Assembly: GCA_963695505.1 (NCBI GenBank)
Contig: CAVOGX010000022.1
Location: 11,312-75,311 of the forward strand
Direction: 5' to 3'
From: JACSRF01 sp963695505
GTDB lineage: Bacteria > Chloroflexota > Anaerolineae > Promineifilales > Promineifilaceae
DNA: 64,000 bases
In this document: positions 48,129 through 57,592 of the stretch, piece by piece
Position numbering within the stretch: the stretch's first letter is position 1
Layout of the letters: each line of letters opens with the position of its first letter
Position numbers and translations under genes: made by a program
The notes under the pieces: model-generated
What the model saw: the letters and a program-made list of their open reading frames with translations, nothing else
The model's database searches: none
Told to the model about the DNA's origin: nothing

Positions 48129-48947
48129 TTACAAGTTGCCGCGCACCACCAATACCGAGCAGGGCGCATTGTCAATAATTTTCGGGGTCACCTGCCCCAT
48201 AAGGAGACTGCTTAAAACATTGTATTCGGCCCGTGCGCCTACCATTATCAGGTCATAGGGCTCTTCTTGGGCTTCTGCCAGCATTTCGTCGGTAGTAATG
48301 CCCCGGCGCAGTTTGACCTCTGCCGGAACGTGGGAATTTATCAGGTATTCAGAAGCCCATTTCAGGTGTTGGGCTAAGGGTGTGGTAGTTTGTAAAAGCT
48401 CGGGCAGGGTTTCTTCCATTTCGTTAAGACCGGTGTACATACCGGGTATTTGTTCGGCGACGTGGAGCAATGTTACTTTTGCGCCAGCAGCTTGCGCCAG
48501 GGCTGCGCCGTTGCGAATGACTAGTTCACTGTTTGCATGACCGCTGGTGCAGATGAGGATGCGGCGAAAATGCTGCGCATTGCCCCGGGCAACAAATACT
48601 GAAACGTTAGCCTGGTTGGCGACTTTGTGGGTCACAGACTGCAAGAATTGGTCCCACAAGTTGCGAATGGCATGGGCGCCTACAACGATGAGGTCGTAGT
48701 TGCCTGTTTCCGCTTTGCGAAGAATCTCTTTGGCGGGTGTGCCAAGGGAAACGGCCGTTTCTTCTATGGTAGTATGAATGAGCTTTCGCGCTTCTTCCAG
48801 AGTGAAAACGGCCGTTTCCTTCTCGTGCTTACCCGTCACAACCTTAAGCAGAGAAACAGGGTGCCCCCTAAGCTCTGCCATCAGGCTGCCCAGCGTTACA
48901 GTTGGTTGGGCATAAGGCATATTACTGACGCAAATAAGAATACTCAT
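48129..48947 (-). CDS. Tandem universal stress protein
   Basis: 272 residues, two Usp domains: ILICVSNMPYAQPTV...YDLIVVGAHAI...VSVFVARGN and RRILICTSGHANSEL...YDLIMVGARAEYNVLSSLLMGQV...CSVLVVRG. It ends 3 bp before the SLC13 gene and follows the TSUP gene. Two palindrome copies encode ETAV in the first domain. Confidence 0.88.
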   Translation of the reverse strand: MSILICVSNMPYAQPTVTLGSLMAELRGHPVSLLKVVTGKHEKETAVFTLEEARKLIHTTIEETAVSLGTPAKEILRKAETGNYDLIVVGAHAIRNLWDQFLQSVTHKVANQANVSVFVARGNAQHFRRILICTSGHANSELVIRNGAALAQAAGAKVTLLHVAEQIPGMYTGLNEMEETLPELLQTTTPLAQHLKWASEYLINSHVPAEVKLRRGITTDEMLAEAQEEPYDLIMVGARAEYNVLSSLLMGQVTPKIIDNAPCSVLVVRGNL

Positions 48948-48974
48948 GAGACAACAACCCTTTTGGAATTGAGA

Positions 48975-49883
48975 CTAGAATTCTGGCATTCCACCGCCCA
49001 ATAGGCGAATGATGACCAAAATTGCGCCAACCAGTGGCAAAACCGAAAAAAGAAGCCGAATGCGCGGACCGGCAAAATATCGCGTAGCGACTGCGCCAAT
49101 TTGAGCGCCAATGGCAGCCCCAGTGTGCATCACCAAAGCCATCAGCACATCCACATTTCCTTTTATAGCATGGGTCAATGTGCCATAACCAGCTGAAAAG
49201 ACAATTTCGAATAAGTCCGTACCGACAGCAACGTGGGTGGGCACCCCCAACAGGTAAATAAGCATAGGCATACGGATGAAACCGCCACCTACACCTAATG
49301 CGCCAGCCAAAATGCCGGTAATCATCCCGACACCTAAAACTATCCAGAGTGAAATTTCTTTGATGCCTGATCCGGGCAGGGAGATCATGGGCCAGATGCG
49401 GATGGTATGCACACGCCGCGAAATGTTGGCGAAGGCCAGCACCTCGTTAACGGTCAATTTTTCCGTGCGAATCATGCGGATGGCTTTGATGCTTTCCCAG
49501 GCGGTAAAGGCGCTGATGATGATTAAGATGATGATGTAGGTCATGCCGATGACCTGGTCAATGTTGCCGGAGTCTTCAAGGGCTTCGATAATGTTTGCGC
49601 CAATTTCCACACCGATGATGGTACCTACGATCATGAGTGCGCCTAGCTTCACGTCTACGTGGCCCAGAGTGCGGTGGCGCTTGGCAGCGACGATGGATTT
49701 TCCTGTCATGTGGGCCAGGTCTGTCCCCACCACAAAATTCATAGGCACGCCAGACCAAAACATGAGTGGCCCCGCCAAAAAACCTCCCCCCACGCCAAAA
49801 AACCCACCTAGCAGACCGACGAGAAAGCCGATGCCGACCAGAAAGAAGGGGTTGATAGTTACGCCAGTGATGGGAAATTCCAT
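48975..49883 (-). CDS. TSUP family permease (TauE/SafE-like)
   Basis: 302 residues, about eight hydrophobic segments. The two family repeats are obvious: GFLVGLLGGFFGVGGGFLAGPLM and ITGILAGALGVGGGFIRMPM, each followed by VGTDL. Probably exports or imports a sulfur-containing or related anion. It sits between a small membrane protein gene (4 bp gap) and a Usp gene (27 bp gap), on the minus strand. Confidence 0.9.
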   Translation of the reverse strand: MEFPITGVTINPFFLVGIGFLVGLLGGFFGVGGGFLAGPLMFWSGVPMNFVVGTDLAHMTGKSIVAAKRHRTLGHVDVKLGALMIVGTIIGVEIGANIIEALEDSGNIDQVIGMTYIIILIIISAFTAWESIKAIRMIRTEKLTVNEVLAFANISRRVHTIRIWPMISLPGSGIKEISLWIVLGVGMITGILAGALGVGGGFIRMPMLIYLLGVPTHVAVGTDLFEIVFSAGYGTLTHAIKGNVDVLMALVMHTGAAIGAQIGAVATRYFAGPRIRLLFSVLPLVGAILVIIRLLGGGMPEF

Positions 49884-49887
49884 GCCG

Positions 49888-50133
49888 TTACTCCAATTTT
49901 TCTAGGCCGAGACGGGTTATGAGGAAAGAGGTGATCCATTCCAGAAATACCCCTTGCACAACAATGAGGACAAGGGTGGCAATGGCGTAAACGAATAGGT
50001 TGAGATGAAAGATGCGGTTGAGTGGTTCCCCAAGAAAGCGCAAGGCTGCCCAGAAGTAGATAACCAGTAGCACGGCATAAACGATCAGTTCAATAAGAAA
50101 ATTACGCAAAAGAATTTTGTGTTGGGTTTTCAT
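49888..50133 (-). CDS. Small membrane protein, 81 aa
   Basis: I do not recognise the family. Two hydrophobic helices (LIELIVYAVLLVIYFWAAL and LFVYAIATLVLIVVQGVFL) and charged ends. It is the first gene of the minus-strand TSUP/Usp/SLC13 run and starts after a GGGCAGCAA leader. It may be an accessory subunit of the TSUP permease. Confidence 0.6.
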   Translation of the reverse strand: MKTQHKILLRNFLIELIVYAVLLVIYFWAALRFLGEPLNRIFHLNLFVYAIATLVLIVVQGVFLEWITSFLITRLGLEKLE

Positions 50134-50205
50134 TTGCTGCCCTTTAATGCGTCAGTTTTGCGGGTTAGTGGTTGCGCAAAAGTTATTGGGTTCTATTCTA
50201 GCATT

Positions 50206-51418
50206 TTAAATATGGTCCTTGTCAATAGCTGGAATTTTGGACGTTACGGTATTTTGTAAAAGGAGCGCGCGAAAACCTTGTTTTTTGCGGTCTTTAATTT
50301 TTTGGAGTGTGTGTGCGCCAAGCAGCAGGCGGAAGACGAAAGAGCTTTTTGCCGTGAGCAGGCAACGGCCGTTTTCCACCAATCGCTGCTGCAAACCAGG
50401 TAAAAGGAACTGCTCCCAAGGCACGCCAGGGTCGATGTCGGGAAAAACCACCGCCCAATCGTAACGGCCGTTCAGCGCCAGGATGTGGGGTACATGGTGC
50501 AAGGTGACGTTGGTGGGAGCTCCAGCCATGGGCCAAAAGGTTTACCCGGCTTATTTCCAAGCTCAACGCGTCACGCCCGGCCAGGAAAAGGTGTCCCGGT
50601 TCTGACCCAAGGCGCCGCTGCAGGTAAAGAGGGAGATGCCCTTGACCGGGGTTCCAAACCAGCACGTTTCCCTGTACTTTTTCATTTTTCAACATGTTTA
50701 TGGCCAGCGAGGTATGATGACCCAGAGTATCAAATTCAGGCAGGTTGTAAACGGTGCGTAACGTAAGGGTTTGCTTGCCTAGTTCGAAAGGAAACTGGCC
50801 GCGGGTGTAGGGTAGGAGAGTATCGGCCGTTTCCAACCATGGCTGCCCCCCCTTAAAATGAATGACCGTGTGCCCTTTGCCCTCTTCGGTGAAGGTGATA
50901 AGGCTATTTTGCTGCTGAAGTATCTCGATTATTAAGGGAGCCAGAGGTTTGACGATGACAACGGCCGTTACGCCTCCCTCATTCATTTTTGCCGCCATCA
51001 TGCCCAACCAGTGACGCAGCGCCGCTTCACCCGCTTTGCCTGGTAAATTTGCCACAAGCAGGTCGAAGGTTCCCGCTATGCCCTCAAAAGCAAGATCACC
51101 AACGGCCTTTACTTTCGCGCATTTATTTTGGCGAGCATTCATTTGCGTAAAGGTCACAGATAAAGCATCCCGGTCTTGCGCCGTGACTGACATTTGGGGA
51201 TTCGCCTTGGCTAAAGCGATGCCCAATGTACCCACGCCACAACCCACGTCCAGCGCAGTGTGTACTGCTGCCAGATTGATCTCTTTGGCGATGGTTTTCA
51301 ATAGGAGCCGTGTGCCTACGTCAATGTCGAAACTGCTAAAAAGGGATTGGGTTAATGCCAAACGCAATTCCTGCTTGTGAAACCGAAATGTAACCTGTTT
51401 GTCGTAAATTGCGTCCAA
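50206..51418 (-). CDS. Methyltransferase of RsmC/RlmG type, one frameshift
   Basis: About 404 residues. It looks like the two-domain rRNA guanine methyltransferases. The first Rossmann domain has SFDIDVGTRLLL, LDVGCGVGTLGIALAK and the NPPY-like NLPGK. A second, SAM-fold-like domain follows (GNVLVWNPGQGHLP, AGRDALSLEISRVNL). After an indel near 50530 it continues as VTLHHVPHIL and WAVVFPDIDPG. The usual NPPF motif is NLPG in one copy and FPDI in the other, so the active domain and substrate are uncertain. Confidence 0.6.
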
Positions 51419-51537
51419 AACTTATCATTTTCCATGGTTGGCAGATTATCAACTTCGCCTTATTTCGGCAACTGTTGCCAACGTGCTCCGTTCTTTTGCC
51501 CGGTTGTTAGAGTGCTGTTAGTTCATCTTCCCATTGG

Positions 51538-51567
51538 TTGCTTTGCTTTTGATAGGGGACGTATAAT
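51538..51567 (+). promoter_or_regulatory. Putative promoter of rseP-type gene
   Basis: TTGCTT (51538-51543), 18 bp, TATAAT (51562-51567), about 140 bp before the protease ATG, in the 290-bp gap with the divergent methyltransferase gene. Confidence 0.5.
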
Positions 51568-51707
51568 CCGAGTTATAGCGAACAGCTTTGCCGTCCTTAT
51601 CTAGGGAGCAAGCCCCGTGGATAAGGACAAAAAAATTCTTACGAAACGACGCCCCCTCGTGGTTTGCAGCGAGGAAGCCATTTTAAAGATGGTAAAGCAG
51701 GTAAATT

Positions 51708-53040
51708 ATGGGTTTTGAAAATACTTTATGGGCAATCGGTGGTTTTTTCCTGGTGCTGACGCCCATTGTTTTGGTTCACGAATTAGGTCATTTTGTTGCT
51801 GCCCGCCTATCGAATATTCGGGTTGAGGAGTTTGGCTTCGGTCTGCCGCCACGGGCGGCGGTCCTGGCTAAGCGAAAAGGTACCATTTTTTCGCTAAACT
51901 GGATTCCTTTGGGCGGGTTTGTGCGCCCGGCTGGCGAAGATGATCCCATGGTGGCGGATGGCCTGGCGGCTGCATCGAAACGGGCCCGCTTTTTTGTGCT
52001 GATTGCTGGCGCCGGAGCCAACTTTATCATGGCTTTTCTTATTTGGTGGGGAGCATACTTTATCGGCCCACCGGCGGTCGCCGTGGGATTGGTAGACCCA
52101 GGCTCACCAGCAGAAGCTGCCGGGCTGCAAGCGGGCGACTTTTTTGTGAAGGTTGATGGGCAAACTGTTTTGACCTCCAATGATATTGCGAACCCCATGT
52201 ATGCAAATGGCGGCCAGCCGGTCGAACTGGTCGTTAAGCGGAATGGGGAATTTGGTAAATCTGACCGTTGTTCCCAGAGCGGAAGGTGAGTACGATGCGG
52301 GCAGCGAAGGACCGCTTGGCGTGCGCCTGGCTTATTCATCTATTCAGGTAACGGCCGTTGCTCCCCAATCTCCTGCTGCCCAGGCGGGAATACAAAAGGG
52401 GGACATCATCATTTTGGAGCAAAATGACCTGTTAGCCGTCAACGTTGATTCGTTTGACGCGGTCCTGGCGGAAAATGTGGGTCAGCCTGTACCCTTATGG
52501 ATCAGCCGCAATGGGGAGATGTTCGAAACGGCCGTTGTGCCCGCCAACCCTGGCGAATTTAGCGCTGGTCTTTTAGGGGCATCGTATACCGACTTGGAAG
52601 ACCGCGTGAATCGCGGTTTCGTTGATTCCATGAGCGCCTCTGTGGACTCCATTTGGTCCTACATGACTCTGTTTGTGCGCGTGCCGTCAATGCTCATTAG
52701 CGGCGAAATTTCCCCCAGCGAAGCCCGGCCGGTGAGCGTTGTAGGAATCAGCCAAATGGCCGGACAAATGGTGGAAGCGTCCGCCGCGAATAACACCTTG
52801 TTCCCCTTTCTGAACATCACAGCCTTTATCAGCGTGGCGTTGGGCTTGACCAACTTACTGCCCATCCCTGCCCTGGATGGTGGCCGCATCATGTTTGTGC
52901 TCATTGAAGCTGTACGCGGCCGCCGCATTGAACCGGAACGAGAAGGTATGGTGCACGTGGTGGGTATGCTCTTCCTTTTGGGCCTGATGGTTTTGATGAT
53001 TGTGCAAGATATTGTGAACCCGGTGATACCGCTGCAGTAA
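51708..53040 (+). CDS. rseP: Site-2 protease RseP family, one frameshift
   Basis: A zinc intramembrane protease that cuts membrane-bound anti-sigma factors or signal peptide remnants. HELGH at residues 24-28 lies in TM1. RVEEFGFGLPPRA and LNWIPLGGFVRPAGE follow. Two PDZ-like domains (GSPAEAAGLQAGDFFVKVDG and QSPAAQAGIQKGDIIILEQ) come next, and the second zinc-ligand motif is NLLPIPALDGGRI. One extra T near 52255 shifts the frame at the end of the first PDZ. About 443 residues, normal for the family. Confidence 0.92.
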
Positions 53041-53089
53041 CGGCGGTAATAATTCATTGAATTGCTACTGCCAAACTCCCAGGTAAGTC

Positions 53090-54076
53090 ATGACTCTCGA
53101 CCCCGACCAAATCCCATTTACAGAGGTTCTGATCAGTTTATTTACAGACCCGACCATACCATTGCCGCTGCTTTACCGCCTGACAGATATTGCTGACAAA
53201 GAGTTTGCCACCTTAAAAGAGCAGTGGCCTGCGGTTGATGATGAACGCCGCCGTTTGTTAGTGCGCCACCTAGTCGATATTTCTGAAGAAAATTATCTGG
53301 TAGATTTTTCACCACTGTTTACATTTTGCCTGGAAGATGCTTCTGCGGCTGTTCGCGTAGCAGCCCTGGATGGCCTTTGGGATGATACGAACCTGCGGTT
53401 GGTGAATCCCATCATCGCCCTTCTGCAGCATGACCCGGCAGTGGAAGTGCAAACGGCAGCAGCCCAGGCTTTGGCTCATTACGTGCTGATGGCGGAGTGG
53501 GGGGAGATTTCTGATGCCATGACTCCCCAGATTGTGGAGGCGCTGCTGGGCGTGTATGAACAAAAGGAAACGGCCGTTTCCCTCAAACGCGCTGCCCTGG
53601 AAGCCTTGGGCGCAGCCAGCCATCCTCGAATACCAGCCCTCATACAACAAGCTTTCGACAGCCGGATCCACGACTTACAATTATCGGCCGTATTTGCCAT
53701 GGGCAGCAGCGCCGATGACCGCTGGGTTCCCCAAATCCTCGAAGCCATGGAAAGCGACAGCGACGAAATTCGCCTGGAGGCGGCGCGAGCAGCCGGTGCG
53801 GTTGGCGCAGAAGAAGCCTTACCCCAACTGGCGCACCTGGCCGTAGACGACGATTTGGAGGTTGCTTTGGCTGTTGTAGAAGCGTTGGGCCAGATTGGTG
53901 GCGACGTGGCATATCGAATGCTAATGCAAATGAGCGAAGATACTGAATTCCGCCGCCTCCATGATGCCGTAGAGGAAGCTTTAGAAGAAATCGATTGGTT
54001 GGGTGGCTCTTTCGATTTACTCCGTTTTTCAGAGGCAGATGATGCGGATGATGAGGTGTATGACGAAGTTGAATAA
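53090..54076 (+). CDS. HEAT-repeat protein
   Basis: 328 residues, soluble and acidic at the C-terminus. At least five HEAT/PBS-lyase-type repeats of ~30 residues, for example LEDASAAVRVAALDGLWD, DPAVEVQTAAAQALAHY, LEAMESDSDEIRLEAARAAG and VDDDLEVALAVVEALGQIGG. It is a probable protein-interaction scaffold; no catalytic motif. It begins a run with the AEC transporter and metalloprotease. Confidence 0.8.
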   Translation: MTLDPDQIPFTEVLISLFTDPTIPLPLLYRLTDIADKEFATLKEQWPAVDDERRRLLVRHLVDISEENYLVDFSPLFTFCLEDASAAVRVAALDGLWDDTNLRLVNPIIALLQHDPAVEVQTAAAQALAHYVLMAEWGEISDAMTPQIVEALLGVYEQKETAVSLKRAALEALGAASHPRIPALIQQAFDSRIHDLQLSAVFAMGSSADDRWVPQILEAMESDSDEIRLEAARAAGAVGAEEALPQLAHLAVDDDLEVALAVVEALGQIGGDVAYRMLMQMSEDTEFRRLHDAVEEALEEIDWLGGSFDLLRFSEADDADDEVYDEVE

Positions 54077-54104
54077 AATACCTGATCAATAGGACAAACC
54101 TTGA

Positions 54105-55016
54105 TTGGATAACATTGTAGCCGTCTTCACCCAGAATATCGTTCCCATTTTCATCGTTGCTGGCTTTGGCTACGCATTGCAGCGTTGGGCAGGGTTAAAC
54201 AAACAGGTACTCTCCCGCGCTGTATTTTATTGTCTGAGCCCCTGCCTGGTTTTTTCCTCCCTGGTCAATTCGCAATTAGCCAACGAAGAGCTGGTTGGAT
54301 TAGCTGGCTTTACCGCACTGAGCATTCTCTGTATGGGCGTGTTGGCCTGGGTGGTGGCAAAATTGTTAAAGCTTTCCCAGGCGGAAACGGCCGCTATGCT
54401 TTTGATGGTAATGTTTGTCAATGGCGGTAATTATGGCCTGACGTTAAATCAATTGCGGTATGGGGATGAAGGGCTCGCCCGGGCGGTTGTTTATTACACA
54501 ACAAGTACTGTAATCCTTTACACGGTGGGGGTTTTTCTCGCATCATCTGGAAGGTTGACGTGGCGCCAGTCTCTAGCCCGCCTTTGGCGCATGCCACCAA
54601 TTTATGCGGCTGTGCTGGCTGTGTTGGTTTACAGCCTGCAAATCAACCTGCCTTTGCCGCTGCTCCGCGGCATTGAGGTGACTGGCTCAGGAGCCATTCC
54701 CGTTATGCTGTTGGTGTTAGGCATGCAATTGGCAGATTTGCAGGGGCAGGCCACGTGGCGGCTGGCGCTACCGACTATCTCACTGCGTCTGCTTATTGCC
54801 CCTGGGGTGGCGCTAGCGTTGGCGCTGCTGCTGAATTTAGAAGGCACGGGCCGATCTACGTCCATTATTGAGGCCAGCATGCCGCCCGCGGTTTTTAACA
54901 TCATACTGGCGACGGAATTTGACTTGCAGCCCGCGGCAGTTACGAGTATCGTTGCCATAGCTACGCTGCTTAGCCCGCTGACGCTGTCGGTGGCAATTAC
55001 GTATCTTGGATTGTAA
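54105..55016 (+). CDS. AEC (auxin efflux carrier) family transporter
   Basis: 303 residues, about ten hydrophobic segments in two five-helix halves. FIVAGFGYALQRWAGLN, FYCLSPCLVFSSLVNSQL and NGGNYGLTLNQLRYGDEGLARAV are typical of bacterial AEC/MdcF-type permeases, and MPPAVFNIILATEFDLQ of the second half. A TTG start at 54105 is used. Its stop overlaps the start of the next gene (TAATG). Confidence 0.85.
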   Translation: MDNIVAVFTQNIVPIFIVAGFGYALQRWAGLNKQVLSRAVFYCLSPCLVFSSLVNSQLANEELVGLAGFTALSILCMGVLAWVVAKLLKLSQAETAAMLLMVMFVNGGNYGLTLNQLRYGDEGLARAVVYYTTSTVILYTVGVFLASSGRLTWRQSLARLWRMPPIYAAVLAVLVYSLQINLPLPLLRGIEVTGSGAIPVMLLVLGMQLADLQGQATWRLALPTISLRLLIAPGVALALALLLNLEGTGRSTSIIEASMPPAVFNIILATEFDLQPAAVTSIVAIATLLSPLTLSVAITYLGL

Positions 55017-56206
55017 TGTTGAAACGGTTTGTGGTTATTTTTTTGTTAAGCCTGTTGGTGTCCTTCCAGCTCTTACCCGGTTATGCTACTGCTCAGGAAC
55101 CGGCGTTTACTTCGACGGCAGAGTATGAGTTTGGGCAGGAAATTCGCTTTTACCTGGTGGCAGAAGAAGTAACTGACGTAACGGCCGTTACCCTCTTCCT
55201 TAGCGCCCCGGAATTTCCAAATGCCATGTCTGACAGCGTCACCTTTACAGAAGCTGATCCTTTGGCCATTACCCACGTGCTGGATTTAGCGCAGGTGCGC
55301 CTGGCTCCTTTTACGACGGTGACTTATTGGTGGGTGCTGACGACAAGCGATGGCGGGCAGTTAGCTGTGCCTGAGCAGGAACTGCCGTATGTTGACGACC
55401 AGTTTGCCTGGCAAACCCAGCGGTCGCCAATTGTGACCGTGAATTGGACGGGGGATGATCCGGCGCTAGGGCAATTGGCTGTGGACATCATGAATGAGTC
55501 GCTGCCGGCTGTGCAGGAGTTTTTACCCCAGACAGAGACGACGCCGATGCGGGCATATATTTACCCAACTTCGGCGGATTTGCGGGCTGCACTGCGCCTG
55601 ACGGGGCGTGATTGGGTGGGCGCCCATGCCCATCCTGAGCTAGGGGTAATTTTGGTAACGGCCGTAAATCCACGGACGGCGGCCACGGACCTGCGCCAAA
55701 GCATACCCCACGAACTGGTTCACCACCTCCTTTACCAAATTACCGGCACACAGTATGAGGCGCTGCCTCATTGGCTGGGAGAAGGGTTGGCCACGCTGGC
55801 TGAGAGCGCCCCAAATCCGGCATATGCGGTGGTGCTGGAAACGGCCGTTGCAAATCAGGCAACTATCCCATTTAATCAGTTGTGCCACTCATTTCCCGAC
55901 AGTGAGGCTGATGCATTATTAGCTTACGCGCAATCCCATTCCTTGATCCAGTTCATCCAGGCCAACTATGGCAATCGGACGCTGCAAGAAATGGTGCTGG
56001 CGGTGGCAGACGGCGCTGATTGTGATGCGGTTGTATCCCGCACTCTCAACCAATCCGTGGATGAATTAACCCAATCCTGGCTGCGCAGCTTGCAGCGCCA
56101 CTCGCCCTTTTGGCAGTTCTGGCTGGATAATGGGCTGATATTTGTACTTTTGCTTGCCGGATTTGGTATGACCCTCTTACTCGTACTGGCTCCGCCAAGA
56201 AGATAA
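55016..56206 (+). CDS. Membrane-anchored gluzincin metalloprotease (peptidase MA-like)
   Basis: 396 residues. A signal peptide ends about residue 25. A beta-rich domain of ~90 residues follows, then the protease with HELVHH (zinc HExxH) and WLGEGLATLAE (third ligand Glu). One C-terminal helix (LIFVLLLAGFGMTLLLVL) anchors it, so the catalytic domain faces outside. It is coupled to the AEC gene by overlap. Palindromes at 55181, 55658 and 55842 are the last ones in the window. Confidence 0.82.
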   Translation: MLKRFVVIFLLSLLVSFQLLPGYATAQEPAFTSTAEYEFGQEIRFYLVAEEVTDVTAVTLFLSAPEFPNAMSDSVTFTEADPLAITHVLDLAQVRLAPFTTVTYWWVLTTSDGGQLAVPEQELPYVDDQFAWQTQRSPIVTVNWTGDDPALGQLAVDIMNESLPAVQEFLPQTETTPMRAYIYPTSADLRAALRLTGRDWVGAHAHPELGVILVTAVNPRTAATDLRQSIPHELVHHLLYQITGTQYEALPHWLGEGLATLAESAPNPAYAVVLETAVANQATIPFNQLCHSFPDSEADALLAYAQSHSLIQFIQANYGNRTLQEMVLAVADGADCDAVVSRTLNQSVDELTQSWLRSLQRHSPFWQFWLDNGLIFVLLLAGFGMTLLLVLAPPRR

Positions 56207-56328
56207 ACCCATGAGCGCGAAAAAAAATCTTAGAATACGTAAAATCGTAACCAACCCCTACAAGTCCAGAGAAGGAACGTCTACAGAGGGCATCCACTGA
56301 ACACAGTTACTCCACCAAAACAAGCCCC

Positions 56329-56846
56329 ATGAAGCGCTGCCCCACCTTATTTATTAGACGGCAAACACGTCGATGCTGGTATCAACCTGAGCAGCACTAT
56401 ATTCTTATTTTTTATTTTCGCAAAGCCGTAGAGATATTAGAGCCCTTGAGCGAGGAGGCTCCCCAACACGTGATGGTTTGGATTAATTTAGGGGCGGCTT
56501 ATCTAGGGATCCCAGTGCTTGCTCGTGATGCAGACAGCAAAAAGCCGTAGCAGCCTTTGAAAAAGCCCTGGAATTGAACCCTGCTGCGCCTAGTGTGGCC
56601 TATAACTTGGGGCTGATTTACCGCGACCGAAACGAGATTGAACAAGCTATTTTCTGGTTTCGTCGCGCGGTACAAGCGAATCCACAAGATAAAGATGCAC
56701 GCAGCCTGCTGCGCTGGTTGACTTTAGCCGACTCCATATATACAGGTAGTTCGGCAGTTTCAGGTTCTGCTGTACTTTCGACTCTCAGCGCCCACGATGT
56801 GTGCGCGGGCTGTGGAAATTATACGCTTTTCGGGTGCTGTAACTGA
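56329..56846 (+). pseudogene. TPR protein remnant, broken
   Basis: Two frames encode tetratricopeptide-like repeats: ILEPLSEEAPQHVMVWINLGAAYLG, then AFEKALELNPAAPSVAYNLGLIYRD and AIFWFRRAVQANPQDKDARSLLRWL. Frames break near 56,400 and 56,540, and the C-terminus dissolves into unrelated sequence. Weak similarity may continue upstream from ~56,340. It is either a decayed gene or a poorly sequenced one at the edge of the degraded region. Confidence 0.55.
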
Positions 56847-57469
56847 AGACTCTCAGCTAGCTGAAAGTTCTTATAGTAGAGCTCATATTCTGGCTTTTCG
56901 AGACCGAACATTCCTTCGGGTAAAAACACTTGCTCGCATCGCCTCAACGCTTTGGGAGTGGGCGCAAGACAGGAAGAAGGATGAGGAAGGAGGCTCATCT
57001 CCCTCTCCTGTCTCTCGCCAATCTTCTCTCCCCATTTCTCCATCTCCTCCCCTCTTCGATCTCTGTTGCTTTGTTTCTCTCCCATGTTTTTGTCTCTCCC
57101 GCTTTCTACGTCTCCTCCTCTCCAATCTCTGTTGCAGCAATCACTCTTATCCCGACTTCTATCTCTCCCCCCCCCATCTGTCTCGCAGTCTCCCTTCCTG
57201 TCTCTATGCCTTCCCCCTCTCTATCTCCCCTTGCTTCTCTCTATTCCCCCGTCGCTCGACGTCTTCTCGTCTCTCCAGAGATGAGATCGGTGTCTCGTCT
57301 CGTTGACGACGGCAGACGGTTGGAGGGAAGGGACCAAGGAAGGGCAGAATCTTATGCCACGGTTCAGTATTGCTCTCGGAGTACTCCCTCCTGTTCAGCA
57401 ATGCCCCGGACCCACTCCCGCTGCCGGATCTGCTCTGAGGGCACAGTGATACTGGGCGGTTTGAATAAG
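56847..57469. other. Degraded region with CT-rich tract, no supported gene
   Basis: From ~56,995 to 57,290 the plus strand is strongly pyrimidine-biased, built of TCTCC/CTCTC words. A 12-bp palindrome TCAGCTAGCTGA lies at 56853. On the minus strand at ~57,370-57,480 a short open stretch (SEQIRQREWVRGIAEQEG) looks protein-like but has no start. I see no complete gene. Confidence 0.5.
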
Positions 57470-57592
57470 ATAGGAGCTTCAGCTCTTTTAATAGTCAGAG
57501 GGAGCTAAAGCTACAATTGGTGTGAATAAGCAGAAGCTATAAGCAGGAGCTTTAGCTCTAGCTCTAAGACGGAGGGAGCAAAAGCTCCAAAT
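57470..57592. repeat. Array of degenerate AGGAGCTTTAGCTC palindromes
   Basis: At least five imperfect units occur in ~120 bp: AGGAGCTTCAGCTC, GGGAGCTAAAGCTAC, CAGAAGCTATAAG, AGGAGCTTTAGCTCTAGCTC and GGGAGCAAAAGCTCC. The array touches the point where transketolase sequence begins. Confidence 0.6.

Larger units (their letters stand above)
139..55850. repeat. Highly iterated palindrome ACGGCCGT (~75 copies)
   Basis: Exact ACGGCCGT cores counted by eye, for example at 139, 2615, 5431, 9411, 15561, 21622, 28984, 33209, 39212, 45057, 48750, 52528 and 55842. Many extend to AAACGGCCGTTT or GGAAACGGCCGTTTCC. Chance expectation for an 8-mer in this length is about one. Most copies are inside genes on either strand, usually read as TAV (often ETAV), NGR, YGR or RPF. 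None was seen from 55,851 to 64,000. Confidence 0.9.

Noticed and set aside
139..55850. Reading the iterated palindrome as binding sites of one transcription factor
   Set aside because: Copies lie mostly inside coding regions of all functional classes and not preferentially upstream of genes.
56995..57290. Open frames of Ser/Pro/Leu-rich proteins in the CT-rich tract
   Set aside because: They are by-products of pyrimidine-rich simple sequence on all three frames.
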